Below, piece after piece: positions 18,088 through 26,854 of a stretch of DNA of 64,000 bases. Where the stretch lies: assembly GCF_900108175.1 (NCBI RefSeq), contig NZ_FNVO01000026.1:21381-85380 (forward strand), given 5' to 3'. Source of the DNA: Thermomonospora echinospora. Lineage in GTDB: Bacteria > Actinomycetota > Actinomycetes > Streptosporangiales > Streptosporangiaceae. Within the stretch, counting starts at the first letter, position 1. Each line of letters begins with the position of its first letter. Made by a program: the position numbers and the translations under genes. The notes under the pieces are model-generated. The model had not been told where the DNA came from. It saw only the letters and a program-made list of their open reading frames with translations, and ran no database searches.

Positions 18088-18215
18088 GAGGTCACGATAA
18101 CCGGGCGGAAACCTCCGGCCGGCACCGGCAGGCGGCCGGAAAGCGAGCGGAAGGCCGGCGATAAGTGCGGGACCGCAGAGTCGGATCGCAACACCGACGA
18201 CTCACGGGAGCGCGT

Positions 18216-18812
18216 ATGACCTTCACGACACCCCACACGGCGCCGTTGCGCACAGTGATGATCATCAGCAGTACCCGCAAGGGCCGCTTCGGCTCCACGG
18301 TCGCCCGCTGGTTCGCCGAACAGGCCGGTCAGCGCACCGACATGACTCTCGACGTCATCGACCTGAGCACGGCCGGGCTACCCGACACGCTCGTCGACGA
18401 CGATGATGACGTCCCCGAGCCGGTGCGGGCCCTGACCCCGCGGCTGGCCGCCGCCGACGCGTTCGTGATCGTCACACCCGAGTACAACCACAGTTTCCCC
18501 GCCCCCCTTAAGACCGCCATCGACTGGTTCGTGGACGAGTGGAGGGCCAAGCCCGTCGGTTTGGTCTCCTACGGGGGGAGGGCCGGCGGCCTGCGCGCGG
18601 TCGAGCAGCTCCGCCTGGTCTTCGCCGCGCTGCACGCCACGACCGTCCGCGAGACCGTCAGCTTCCATAACTGCCGGGACAAGTTCGACGACGCCGGCCG
18701 GCCCATCGACGCGGCGGGCTGTGACGCGGCCGCCAAGAGCCTGCTCGACCAGCTCGCCTGGTGGGCCCATGCCCTCCGCGACGCCCGCGCCACCCGTCCC
18801 TACGGCCTGTGA
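18216..18812 (+). CDS. NADPH-dependent FMN reductase-family protein
   Basis: About 198 residues with a flavodoxin-like fold. The phosphate-binding loop appears as ISSTRKGRFGSTVARWF, and the family signature TPEYNHSFPAPLKTAIDWF is clear. Members use NAD(P)H to reduce FMN or quinones and often protect against redox-active compounds. ATG 18216 has GGGAG 5 nt upstream. The gene is divergent from the AfsR-like regulator and 20 bp upstream of an MFS exporter, so the two probably form an operon for handling a redox-active or toxic compound. Confidence 0.9.
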   Translation: MTFTTPHTAPLRTVMIISSTRKGRFGSTVARWFAEQAGQRTDMTLDVIDLSTAGLPDTLVDDDDDVPEPVRALTPRLAAADAFVIVTPEYNHSFPAPLKTAIDWFVDEWRAKPVGLVSYGGRAGGLRAVEQLRLVFAALHATTVRETVSFHNCRDKFDDAGRPIDAAGCDAAAKSLLDQLAWWAHALRDARATRPYGL

Positions 18813-18832
18813 ACCCGCCGAAGGAGATTGCG

Positions 18833-20281
18833 ATGACCTCCATGACCTCGAGGAGGTGGAGCCTGGCCCTGCTGGCGTTCTCCTCCCTCATCACCTCGCT
18901 GGACTTCACCATCGTGTACGTGGCGCTGCCCGACATCGTGCGGGAGGTCGGATTCTACGGCCACTCGGCCCAGTGGGTCATCAGCGCCTACGCCGTCTTC
19001 TTCGGCGGCTTCCTCCTCCTCGGCGGGCGTTCGGCCGACCTGCTGGGACGCCGCCGCATGTTCGTCCTGGGAATGGCCCTGTTCGGCGGCGCGTCGCTGC
19101 TCGGCGGGCTGACATCCACGCCCGGTGCGCTGATCACCGCGCGCGCGATTCAGGGAGTGGGCGCCGCGGTGGTGTTCCCGGCCACCCTGTCGCTGGTCAA
19201 CACCATGTTCGCCGAGGGACGCGAGCGCGTCCGGGCGCTGTCGGTCTGGGCGATGGCCGGTGCGGGAGGACTGAGCCTCGGCGCGCTGCTGGGCGGCGTG
19301 CTGACGTACGGGTTCGGCTGGCAGGCGGTGTTCCTGGTGAACGTGCCGCTGGTGATCGCCGCCGCCGCGGCCGCGTTCGCCCTGCTGGACGCGGACGGGC
19401 CGGTGGAACGCGGCCACGACCATGATCTGCTCGGCGCGCTGACCGGTACGGCGGGCGCCACCCTCCTGGTCTACGCGATCGCCGAGATTCCCGAGACGGG
19501 CTGGACCTCCACGACCGTCGCCGCCGCCGTGGCGGCGTTCGTGCTGCTGGCCGCCTTCCTCGGCGTCGAGGCATACAGCCCGAACCCGTTGATGCCGCTG
19601 CGGCTGCTGCGCAACCGCGGTCTCGCCGCCGCCCTGGTGGTCATCTTCGTGTTCGGGGCCACCATGCAGAACATCGTCTACTTCCTCACCTTGTACTTCC
19701 AGGACGTGCTGGGCTACTCGGCGCTGCAGGCGGGGCTGGCGTTCCTCAGCCTGTCCGTGGTGATCGCGCTGGCCAACTTCATCGCCGAGCGGCTGATGGT
19801 CCGCATCGGCATCCGCGCCACCCTGGCCATCGCGCTGGTGCTCGGAGCCGCGGGGGGCGTCCTGCTGGCCGCCGGGATGGTGGCCGGCGGCTCCTACCTC
19901 ACCGTCCTCGCCGGGATCCTGGTGTACGGCCTGGGCATGGGCACCATTTACCCCACTCAGTTCGCGGCCGCCGGCACCGGAGTGGCCGCCCGGGAGCAGG
20001 GCATCGCCGGCGGCATGGCCAACACCGCCATGCAGTTGGGGGTGGGCGCGGGACTGGCCGTGCTCGTCGGGGTCGCGGGCTCGGGCCTGGACGGTCTGAC
20101 GGGTGAGGCGCTGCGCGAAGCCACCGCCGGCGGGCTGCGCGCGGCCGTCTTCGCGGCCGCCGTGCTGACGCTGCTGGGCATCCTCGCGGCCCTGGTATTT
20201 CCCCGGCAACGCATCCCCGCCGGGACCGGCGGTGATCCCGATCCGGCTCGCGCCGAGGCCACCGGGCGATCGCGCGCCTGA
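18833..20281 (+). CDS. MFS transporter, DHA2 (EmrB/QacA, 14-TM) drug exporter family
   Basis: A 482-residue membrane protein with about fourteen hydrophobic spans. The first segment reads LALLAFSSLITSLDFTIVYVALPDI, which includes the DHA2 motif D-x-TIVNVALP-like, and motif A in loop 2-3 is GGRSADLLGRRRMFV. It should be a proton-driven multidrug or metabolite exporter in the cytoplasmic membrane. ATG 18833 is preceded by AAGGAG. It follows the FMN reductase after 20 bp and is probably cotranscribed with it. Confidence 0.92.
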   Translation: MTSMTSRRWSLALLAFSSLITSLDFTIVYVALPDIVREVGFYGHSAQWVISAYAVFFGGFLLLGGRSADLLGRRRMFVLGMALFGGASLLGGLTSTPGALITARAIQGVGAAVVFPATLSLVNTMFAEGRERVRALSVWAMAGAGGLSLGALLGGVLTYGFGWQAVFLVNVPLVIAAAAAAFALLDADGPVERGHDHDLLGALTGTAGATLLVYAIAEIPETGWTSTTVAAAVAAFVLLAAFLGVEAYSPNPLMPLRLLRNRGLAAALVVIFVFGATMQNIVYFLTLYFQDVLGYSALQAGLAFLSLSVVIALANFIAERLMVRIGIRATLAIALVLGAAGGVLLAAGMVAGGSYLTVLAGILVYGLGMGTIYPTQFAAAGTGVAAREQGIAGGMANTAMQLGVGAGLAVLVGVAGSGLDGLTGEALREATAGGLRAAVFAAAVLTLLGILAALVFPRQRIPAGTGGDPDPARAEATGRSRA

Positions 20282-20378
20282 CAGGATCAAGATCACGCAT
20301 CGGTCCCCTCGGTGCAGGACTCCGTCAATCCACTGACAGGGATCGCATGCTCGACAGCAATTCGGCGGAGAGGTCCCG

Positions 20379-20421
20379 GTCCAGGCGTTAAGCGTGACGA
20401 TTCGACACCCAACGCCTGGAC
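20379..20421 (+). terminator. perfect inverted repeat downstream of the MFS gene
   Basis: GTCCAGGCGTT at 20379-20389 is exactly complementary to AACGCCTGGAC at 20411-20421, with 21 bases between. It lies in the 289-bp gap between two convergent genes. It may terminate the MFS transcript, although the loop is long and no T tract follows. The rest of this gap shows no gene. Confidence 0.4.
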
Positions 20422-20570
20422 TGGGCGCACATGGGCCTCTCCGCATGCCCCAGGTGGGGCAGGTCGTGTTCGGTCAGCCGGCAGGGCCTGTTCTGCAACG
20501 GGTCACGCCCGGATCGGCCGGCTCAGGAACAATTCTCACCGTGCCCCCGTGTTATCGAACTCGACCGCCC

Positions 20571-22532
20571 TCAATCTGTCGTGTCGGAACCGGTGGGCCA
20601 CATGGTCAGGGTCGTCGCGGGCTCAAGGACAAAGTCATCAAGATCGACCTCTCTCGCCATCCGCCAGTAGTCCACGACCCGCCACGGTGAGTTGGTCACG
20701 ACCCGTCCCGCCGCATTGCGGTACCACGTGTCCATCCCCTGGTGGCTCCAGATCATCTGTGAATGCGCCTCGTCGACCCGCCGGTTGTACTCGTCGTGCG
20801 CCTCCCGCCGGACCTCGACCGCGCCGAGGCCGCGCTCGATCATCGCGGTGCACACGTCGGTGATGTAGCGCGCCTGCAACTCGCCGAAGAACATGTAGCT
20901 GCCGCCGTGCCCGAGGTTGATGTTGGGGCCGTACATCACGAAGAAGTTCGGGAAGCCCGGCACGGTGATCCCGAGGTAGGCGCGCGCATCCTCATCCCCC
21001 CACAGCTCACGGATCGAGCCCCCCGACCGGCCCCGGATGTCGAGCGGGTACAGCATCTTCTTGGCCTCGAACCCGGTGGCGTAGACGATGACGTCGACCT
21101 CGACGCGCTCTCCCGCCGTCGTCGTGATTCCGGTGGCGTCGATCGAGGCTACCTGGTCGGTCACCAGGTCGACGTGGGGCTTGCGCAGGGCGGCGTACCA
21201 CCCGTTGTCGAGCAGCATGCGCTTGCCGAACGGCGGGTAGCTCGGCAGCGACTTCTCGAGCAGGTCCTCGCGCCCTTCGAGTTCGGCGACGATGTACTTG
21301 GTCAGTGAACGACGATGAGCATCGTTCACGACGTTGACGGACCGCTCGGGGTGCGGCCACTCCGGGTCGATCCTGAGCGATGCGTGCACCCGGTCGTTGG
21401 TCAGCCAGGACAGCCTCAGGCGGTACCAGGTGTGGTAGAAGGGCACGTGCTCCATCAGCCAGTGGACGCCCTCGGGCACCGGTGAAGAGTAGTGGTAGCT
21501 GGGTGCGACCCACTGCGGTGAGCGCTGGAGGACCGTCAGGTGCGCGACCCGGTCCGCCACGGCGGGAACGATCTGCATCGCGCTGGCGCCCGAGCCGACC
21601 ACCGCGACCCGGAGTCCGGTGACATCGAAACCCTCCGGCCAGTCTGCGGAGTGGAACTGCGTCCCTGCGAACGTGTCGGCCCCGGGGAAGCGCGGGAGCT
21701 TCGGCCGGTTCAGCTGGCCGACGGCCGAGACGACCGCGTTCGCGACGTGTTCCTCGACGGTGCCGTCCGCGGACCGCACCGTGACCGTCCAGCGCTGCGC
21801 CGTCTCGTCGTAGACCGCCGAGAGCACCTCGGTCTCAAAGCGGACGAGATCGGTGACGCCCATGGCGTCGGCGACCTCGCGCACGTACTCGTGGACCTCG
21901 GCGCGCTTGCCGTAAAACGTCGACCACCGCCGCGGGAAGTACGAGAAGCTGTAGACGTAACTCGGCGTGTCCACACCGCAACCGGGGTAGCGGTTCTCCC
22001 ACCAGGTTCCGCCGACGTCGGAATTCTTCTCGAAGATGGTGACGCCGATCCCGGCCGCCTTGAACTCGACCGCCGCCGAGATCCCGGAGATCCCGGCGCC
22101 GATGATGACGACCGAGAAGTTCTCGGCCCCCGCCACCGCCGTGCGGCGCCGGCCGCCTCCGGCGCTCGCACGCATGTCCTCGGCCATCATCGGGCCGAAC
22201 TCCGCGGGCACCTCCTCGCCCATGCAGGCACTGATCATCTCGACGATCGTGGGCTCGTCCGGCATCTGGATCGCGGCGGGTGCGCCGTCGCCCCACGCCA
22301 TCAGGATCCGCAGCGCCGCCTCGCGGATCTCCGCCTGGATCTCGGGGCTGAAGCCGCCGGTGTCGTTGTCGCTCATCCCCCTGGTGCGCTGCGGGCGGTA
22401 CGGTTCCCGCAGCCAGGTCCGATCCCCACTGAGCTGGAACATCACCATCAGCAGGGTGGGCAGGTTGGCGGCGGCGAGCGCGTCGCGCAGCGTCGCCTCG
22501 TCGAAGGGCCGGGGGGCGGGCATCAGTGTCAT
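20571..22532 (-). CDS. type I Baeyer-Villiger monooxygenase, HAPMO-like with N-terminal extension
   Basis: About 653 residues. The first 140 form an N-terminal helical extension like that of 4-hydroxyacetophenone monooxygenase. A Rossmann FAD site GAGISG is at 145-150, the BVMO fingerprint FAGTQFHSADWP at 288-299, and a second NADPH site GSGASA at 313-318. The enzyme should insert oxygen next to a ketone carbonyl using NADPH and O2, giving an ester or lactone. ATG 22532 is preferred because GAGGA precedes it. It is the last gene of a four-gene operon with thiolase, enoyl-CoA hydratase and nitroreductase, so it probably opens a cyclic or aryl ketone in the same pathway. The actual substrate is unknown. 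Confidence 0.93.
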   Translation of the reverse strand: MTLMPAPRPFDEATLRDALAAANLPTLLMVMFQLSGDRTWLREPYRPQRTRGMSDNDTGGFSPEIQAEIREAALRILMAWGDGAPAAIQMPDEPTIVEMISACMGEEVPAEFGPMMAEDMRASAGGGRRRTAVAGAENFSVVIIGAGISGISAAVEFKAAGIGVTIFEKNSDVGGTWWENRYPGCGVDTPSYVYSFSYFPRRWSTFYGKRAEVHEYVREVADAMGVTDLVRFETEVLSAVYDETAQRWTVTVRSADGTVEEHVANAVVSAVGQLNRPKLPRFPGADTFAGTQFHSADWPEGFDVTGLRVAVVGSGASAMQIVPAVADRVAHLTVLQRSPQWVAPSYHYSSPVPEGVHWLMEHVPFYHTWYRLRLSWLTNDRVHASLRIDPEWPHPERSVNVVNDAHRRSLTKYIVAELEGREDLLEKSLPSYPPFGKRMLLDNGWYAALRKPHVDLVTDQVASIDATGITTTAGERVEVDVIVYATGFEAKKMLYPLDIRGRSGGSIRELWGDEDARAYLGITVPGFPNFFVMYGPNINLGHGGSYMFFGELQARYITDVCTAMIERGLGAVEVRREAHDEYNRRVDEAHSQMIWSHQGMDTWYRNAAGRVVTNSPWRVVDYWRMAREVDLDDFVLEPATTLTMWPTGSDTTD

Positions 22533-22565
22533 GGCGATTCCTCGGTCTGGATCTGGATTCATCGC

Positions 22566-23168
22566 TTACGCCGGGCCTGCCTGGCCCCAGCGGTCGTGGT
22601 AGCTGACCTCGTCCAGCGGCCTGCGCTTGGGCTCGCCCCATCTGCCGAGCGGGTGGCCGACCGGGATCAGTGCGTAGGTCGTCACGTGCGGAGGAATCCC
22701 GAGGAGTTCCTTGACCGCGTCTTCTTCGAACAGGTGCGCCGTGGTCAGCGTCGTCCCCAGGCCGAGGGCGCGGGCGGCCAGCATCAGGTTCTGCACGGAG
22801 GGGTAGACCGAGGCGTCGTGCCGCCTGCCCTGCGGGCCGGTATCGGCGCAGGCCAGGATCAGGACCGGTGACCGGTGCAGGTTCGCCGCGAGGTGGTCGG
22901 CCGAGTTCAGCACCGCCGGCGCGATCCGGCCGGGCTCGGCCGCGTAGGGCTTGCGCCCGCGGTTCCAGCAACGCTGGTAGATCTCCTGCAGCCTGTCCTT
23001 GGTGTCCTGGTCGCGGATCACCAGCCAGCGGATCGGCTGCTGGTTGCCCCCGCTCGGCCCCTTCAGCGCGGCCTCCAGGATCGTGCGCACGTCGGCGTCG
23101 GACACCGGCCGGTCGGAATCCAGCCGCCGCATGGCTCGCGTGGTGCGGATCGCTTCGAACAGGTCCAT
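22566..23168 (-). CDS. nitroreductase-family FMN oxidoreductase
   Basis: A 200-residue nitroreductase-fold protein. The family start MDLFEAIRTTRAMRRLDSDRP and the FMN-contacting segment LKGPSGGNQQPIRWLVI are clear, as is the C-terminal LIPVGHPLGRW. Such enzymes reduce nitro groups, quinones or activated double bonds with NAD(P)H; relatives in catabolic clusters can act as enone or ene reductases. The gene lies 33 bp before the BVMO gene and 15 bp after the enoyl-CoA hydratase gene, in one operon. A role on an unsaturated ring intermediate is inference. Confidence 0.9.
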   Translation of the reverse strand: MDLFEAIRTTRAMRRLDSDRPVSDADVRTILEAALKGPSGGNQQPIRWLVIRDQDTKDRLQEIYQRCWNRGRKPYAAEPGRIAPAVLNSADHLAANLHRSPVLILACADTGPQGRRHDASVYPSVQNLMLAARALGLGTTLTTAHLFEEDAVKELLGIPPHVTTYALIPVGHPLGRWGEPKRRPLDEVSYHDRWGQAGPA

Positions 23169-23183
23169 GATTCTCCGGCTTCG

Positions 23184-23984
23184 TCAGGTACGTCGGGACG
23201 TGGAGTCGAGGGACGCGAGGTAGGCGCGTGCTGCGGCCAGCGCCTCCGGGTCGCCGGCCGCGACGGCCAGTGACGCGGCATCGTCGTCGACGCCTTCGGC
23301 GCGGCTCCGGTCGGCCACCGCGCGGATCCGGCCGAGCGCGATCGTGGTTCCCCGGCGGGGGCGGGTCGCGCACAGCGCGGCAATCCGCCGAGCCCGATCC
23401 AGCAGGCCGCCGGGAGCCACCCGCTCCATCGCAAATCCCCTGGCCACCGCCTCGTCGGCCGTCAGGGGGCGTGCGGTCAGCAGGAGGTCCCGGGTCACCG
23501 CCGGCCCCAGATCGCGGACCAGCCGCTCGATCCCGCCCCAGGCGAGCGGCAACCCCATCGCCAGCTCGGGCACCACCAGACGGGCGTCGTCGGCGAACAG
23601 CCGCAGATCACAGGCGGCGACCACGGCCGCCGCACCGCCGATGGCGGCGCCGTGCACCGCGGCGATCGTGACGATGTCCGGCGACTCGAGTGCCGCGGTC
23701 AGCCGGGCCCCGTCACGCGCCTCGCGCTCGGTGGCGGCGGGATCGACGCCTGCGGCGCCGAAGTCGTCGCGGAACTCGTCGAGGTCCGCGCCCGCCGAGA
23801 ACATCCGGCCCTCCCCCGCCAGCACCACGCAGCGCACTGCGGTGTCGGCGGCGAGCTCCTCCAGGACCGAGGTGAGCTCGGCCACCATCCGCCGGCTCAT
23901 CGCGTTGAGCTTCTCGGGGCGCGCCAGGGTCAGCAGTCCGACCGGACCGTCCAGTTCCAGGCGGATCGTCGTGAGGTCGGCCAT
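23184..23984 (-). CDS. enoyl-CoA hydratase/isomerase family protein
   Basis: A 266-residue crotonase-fold protein. The two oxyanion-hole segments are visible as MFSAGADLDEF and AAVHGAAIGGAAAVVAACDLRL. The region that normally carries the first catalytic Glu reads ELAMGLPLAWGGIERLVRDLG. The C-terminus has an extra helix rich in Arg and Ala. It acts on acyl-CoA thioesters, as a hydratase, isomerase or ring hydrolase; which one is not decided by the sequence. It follows the thiolase gene with a 1-bp gap, indicating translational coupling. Confidence 0.9.
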   Translation of the reverse strand: MADLTTIRLELDGPVGLLTLARPEKLNAMSRRMVAELTSVLEELAADTAVRCVVLAGEGRMFSAGADLDEFRDDFGAAGVDPAATEREARDGARLTAALESPDIVTIAAVHGAAIGGAAAVVAACDLRLFADDARLVVPELAMGLPLAWGGIERLVRDLGPAVTRDLLLTARPLTADEAVARGFAMERVAPGGLLDRARRIAALCATRPRRGTTIALGRIRAVADRSRAEGVDDDAASLAVAAGDPEALAAARAYLASLDSTSRRT

Positions 23985-23985
23985 C

Positions 23986-25149
23986 TCAGGACAGGCGCTC
24001 GACGAGCATCGCGATGCCCATGCCGCCGCCGATGCACATCGTCTCCAGGCCGATCTGCTTGTCCAGCGTCTGCAGGTCGTTGATCAGGGTCGTCATGATG
24101 CGCGTGCCGGTCATGCCGAACGGGTGTCCCAGCGCGATGGAGCCGCCGTGCGGGTTGAGCTGGTCCTCGATCGAGATCCCGAGTTCGCGCGCGATCGGCA
24201 GCACCTGCGCGGCGAAGGCCTCGTTGAGCTCGACGACGTCGACGTCGTCGATCCTCATCCCGTGACGGGCGAGCAGTTCACCGACCGCCGCGATCGGGCC
24301 CACGCCCATGATCTCGGGCGCCAGGCCGGTGACGGCCGAGCCGATGATGCGGGCCAGCGGCGTGATGCCGAGTTCCGCGGCGCGGACGTCCGACATGACG
24401 ACCACCGCGGCGGCGCCGTCGTTCAGCGGGCAGGAGTTGCCCGGGGTGACCGTGCCGTCCTCGCGGAAGGCCGGCTTGAGGGCGGCGAGGCCGTCGAGGG
24501 TCGTCCCGGGGCGCGGGCAGTCATCGCGGTCGACCACCGTGCCGTCGTCGAGGGTCACCGGGGTGATCTCGCGGGCGAAGAAACCCGCCTCGATGGCGGC
24601 GGCGGCACGCCGCTGGGACAGCAGGGCGAACTCGTCCATGTCCCGGCGGGTCACGCCGTACTTCTTCGCCACGTTCTCGGCGGTCTCGCCCATCGAGATG
24701 TACATGTCGTTGATGTAGTCGTCACGGCCGCTGTCGAGGAAGCGGGGGTTCATCGCCTCCCTGTCGTAGACGCCGGGGAGCCGGCTGACGCTCTCGACGC
24801 CGGCGGCGACGAAGGCGTGCCCCTCACCGGTCGCGATCGCCTGGTGGGCCATCCGGATCGACTGCAGCGACGATCCGCACCCGCGGTTGACGGTGGTCCC
24901 CGGGACGGTGTCGGGCAGGCCGGCGAGGGCCGCCGCGTTGCGGCCCAGGTTCATCCCCTGTTCGCCGACGTGGTTTGCGGCACCCATGATCACGTCGCCG
25001 ATCTCGGAACGGTCCAGGGCGGGGACCTTCCGCAGCGCGGCATCGATGATCGTGCCCGAGAGGTCGTCGGGTCGCGCCGTGACCAGTGAGCCCTTGAACG
25101 CCCGGCCGATGGGAGTGCGGGTGGCGGCGACGATGACGGCTTCTGGCAT
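23986..25149 (-). CDS. acetyl-CoA acyltransferase (thiolase)
   Basis: A 387-residue degradative thiolase. The nucleophile is Cys91 in NRGCGSSLQSI, and the second catalytic elements are NPHGGSIALGHPFG near 335-346 and a Cys in CIGGGMG near 375. It should release acetyl-CoA or propionyl-CoA from a 3-ketoacyl-CoA at the end of a beta-oxidation round. It is the first gene of the minus-strand operon ending with the BVMO. ATG 25149 has GGGAG a few bases upstream. The divergent acyl-CoA ligase shares the short AT-rich promoter region. Confidence 0.95.
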   Translation of the reverse strand: MPEAVIVAATRTPIGRAFKGSLVTARPDDLSGTIIDAALRKVPALDRSEIGDVIMGAANHVGEQGMNLGRNAAALAGLPDTVPGTTVNRGCGSSLQSIRMAHQAIATGEGHAFVAAGVESVSRLPGVYDREAMNPRFLDSGRDDYINDMYISMGETAENVAKKYGVTRRDMDEFALLSQRRAAAAIEAGFFAREITPVTLDDGTVVDRDDCPRPGTTLDGLAALKPAFREDGTVTPGNSCPLNDGAAAVVVMSDVRAAELGITPLARIIGSAVTGLAPEIMGVGPIAAVGELLARHGMRIDDVDVVELNEAFAAQVLPIARELGISIEDQLNPHGGSIALGHPFGMTGTRIMTTLINDLQTLDKQIGLETMCIGGGMGIAMLVERLS

Positions 25150-25186
25150 GGCGTTCTCCCGGGGTCTGGCGGTGTGACCCGGCTTA

Positions 25187-25211
25187 CATTATAATAATGC
25201 TCATAGATTCG
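25187..25211. promoter_or_regulatory. overlapping divergent -10 elements in a 13-bp palindrome (site A)
   Basis: CATTAT-A-ATAATG (25187-25199) is a perfect palindrome in otherwise GC-rich DNA. It supplies TATAAT on the plus strand (25190-25195) and TATAAT on the minus strand (25193-25188), so the two divergent operons cannot easily be transcribed from both -10 boxes at once. On the minus strand CTATGA lies beside it (25206-25201), a half-site shared with other gaps in the island. Confidence 0.6.
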
Positions 25212-25254
25212 CAACGAGCTCTCCTGCCGGTTCGTTCGAAGCCCGAGGAGCACC

Positions 25255-26820
25255 ATGTACGACCCCACCTCGCACGCCCGGAGATGGCCCGACAAGCCGG
25301 CCGTCATCATGGGCGGCACGGGCGAGACCTTGACATTCGCCGAGCTCGACGAACGGTCGAAGCGGCTGGCGCAGTTGTTCCACGCCGAGGGCCTGCGCCC
25401 CGGCGACCATGTGGCGATCCTGATGGAGAACCACCTCCGCTACATCGAGGTCTTCTGGGCCGCGTTCCGTTCCGGTCTGTACCTGACGGCCGTCAACCAC
25501 CACCTGACCCCCGGTGAAGCCGGCTACATCATCGACAACTGCGACGCGCAGGTCCTCGTGATGTCCAGGCACAAGGGCGAACTGGCCCGCGAACTCGTCG
25601 CGGTCACGCCGAAGGTGCGCCGTCGCCTGATGGTCGACGGCACCGTTCCGGAGTACGAGGCCTATGAGGAGGCCATCGCGGCCTACCCGGCCAAAGCGCT
25701 CGACGAGGAGCCGCTCGGCCGCACGATGCTGTACAGCTCCGGCAGCACCGGCCGCCCCAAGGGCGTATGGCGTCCGCTGTCGGGGCGCACCGTCCAGCAG
25801 GGCAAGGCCGCCCTCGGCCCGATCTACCAGGACCTCTACCACATGGGCCCGGACACGGTGTACCTGTCGCCGGCCCCGATCTACCACTCGGCCCCGCTGC
25901 TGTTCAGCACCGACTCGATGGCGCTCGGCGCGACCGTGGTGATCATGGAGAAGTTCGACGCCGAGGAGGCGCTCGCGCTGATCGAGAAGCACCGGGTGAC
26001 CCACGCGCAGTTCGTGGCCACCATGTTCAGCCGGATGCTGAAGCTGCCCGAGGAAGTGCGCGACAAGTACGACCTGTCGAGCCTCGAAGTGGTCATCCAC
26101 GGCGCCGCTCCGTGCCCGATCCCGGTCAAGCAGGCCATGATCGAGTGGCTGGGTCCGATCCTCGCCGAGTACTACGCCGGCACCGAGGACACCGGCGCCA
26201 CGTTGATCTACTCCGACGAGTGGCTGGCCCATCCCGGTTCCGTCGGCCGCGCGATCGAGGGTTGCACGATCCACATCTGCGACGCCGACGGGCGCGAACT
26301 GCCGACCGGCGAGGTCGGCCGGATCTACTTCGAGACGTCCGACGAGGTCGCCGGCTTCCAGTACTACGGCGAGGCCGAGAAGACGGCCGGCGCGCACCAC
26401 CCCGAGCATCCGAACTGGACGGCGCTGGGCGACCTGGGGCGGGTCGACGAGGAGGGCTATCTCTACCTGGCCGACCGCGAGGCGTTCATGATCATTTCCG
26501 GTGGGGTGAACATCTACCCGCAGGAGATCGAGAACGTGCTGCTGCAGCACCCCGGCGTCGTGGACGCGGCGGTCTTCGGCGTGCCCAACGACGAGTTCGG
26601 CGAGGAGGTCAAGGCGATAGTCCAGCCCGCCGACCCCTCGACCGCCGACGACGCCTTCGCCAGGGAACTGCTGGCGCACTGTGCACAGCACCTGGCGAAG
26701 TTCAAGTGGCCGCGCTCCATCGAGTTCCTCGAGGACTTCCCCCGCTCCCCCACCGGCAAGCTGTACAAGGCGCCGCTCCGGGAGAAGTACTGGGCCGGTC
26801 ACGCCTCCCGGATCATCTGA
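25255..26820 (+). CDS. acyl-CoA synthetase (AMP-binding, FadD family)
   Basis: A 521-residue adenylate-forming ligase. The P-loop YSSGSTGRPKG is at 160-170, the A4/A5 region reads YYAGTED, the hinge is GDLGRVDEEGYLYLADR and the catalytic C-terminal Lys lies in SPTGKLYK. It converts a carboxylic acid, ATP and CoA to an acyl-CoA, the entry step for CoA-dependent degradation. The ATG at 25255 is preceded by GAGGAG. It is divergent from the thiolase operon and followed after 34 bp by an MFE2-like SDR. The acid activated may be the imported substrate itself or a product of the BVMO. Confidence 0.94.
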   Translation: MYDPTSHARRWPDKPAVIMGGTGETLTFAELDERSKRLAQLFHAEGLRPGDHVAILMENHLRYIEVFWAAFRSGLYLTAVNHHLTPGEAGYIIDNCDAQVLVMSRHKGELARELVAVTPKVRRRLMVDGTVPEYEAYEEAIAAYPAKALDEEPLGRTMLYSSGSTGRPKGVWRPLSGRTVQQGKAALGPIYQDLYHMGPDTVYLSPAPIYHSAPLLFSTDSMALGATVVIMEKFDAEEALALIEKHRVTHAQFVATMFSRMLKLPEEVRDKYDLSSLEVVIHGAAPCPIPVKQAMIEWLGPILAEYYAGTEDTGATLIYSDEWLAHPGSVGRAIEGCTIHICDADGRELPTGEVGRIYFETSDEVAGFQYYGEAEKTAGAHHPEHPNWTALGDLGRVDEEGYLYLADREAFMIISGGVNIYPQEIENVLLQHPGVVDAAVFGVPNDEFGEEVKAIVQPADPSTADDAFARELLAHCAQHLAKFKWPRSIEFLEDFPRSPTGKLYKAPLREKYWAGHASRII

Positions 26821-26854
26821 CTCCCCACACCCACTGCACTGGAGACCCACGAGC

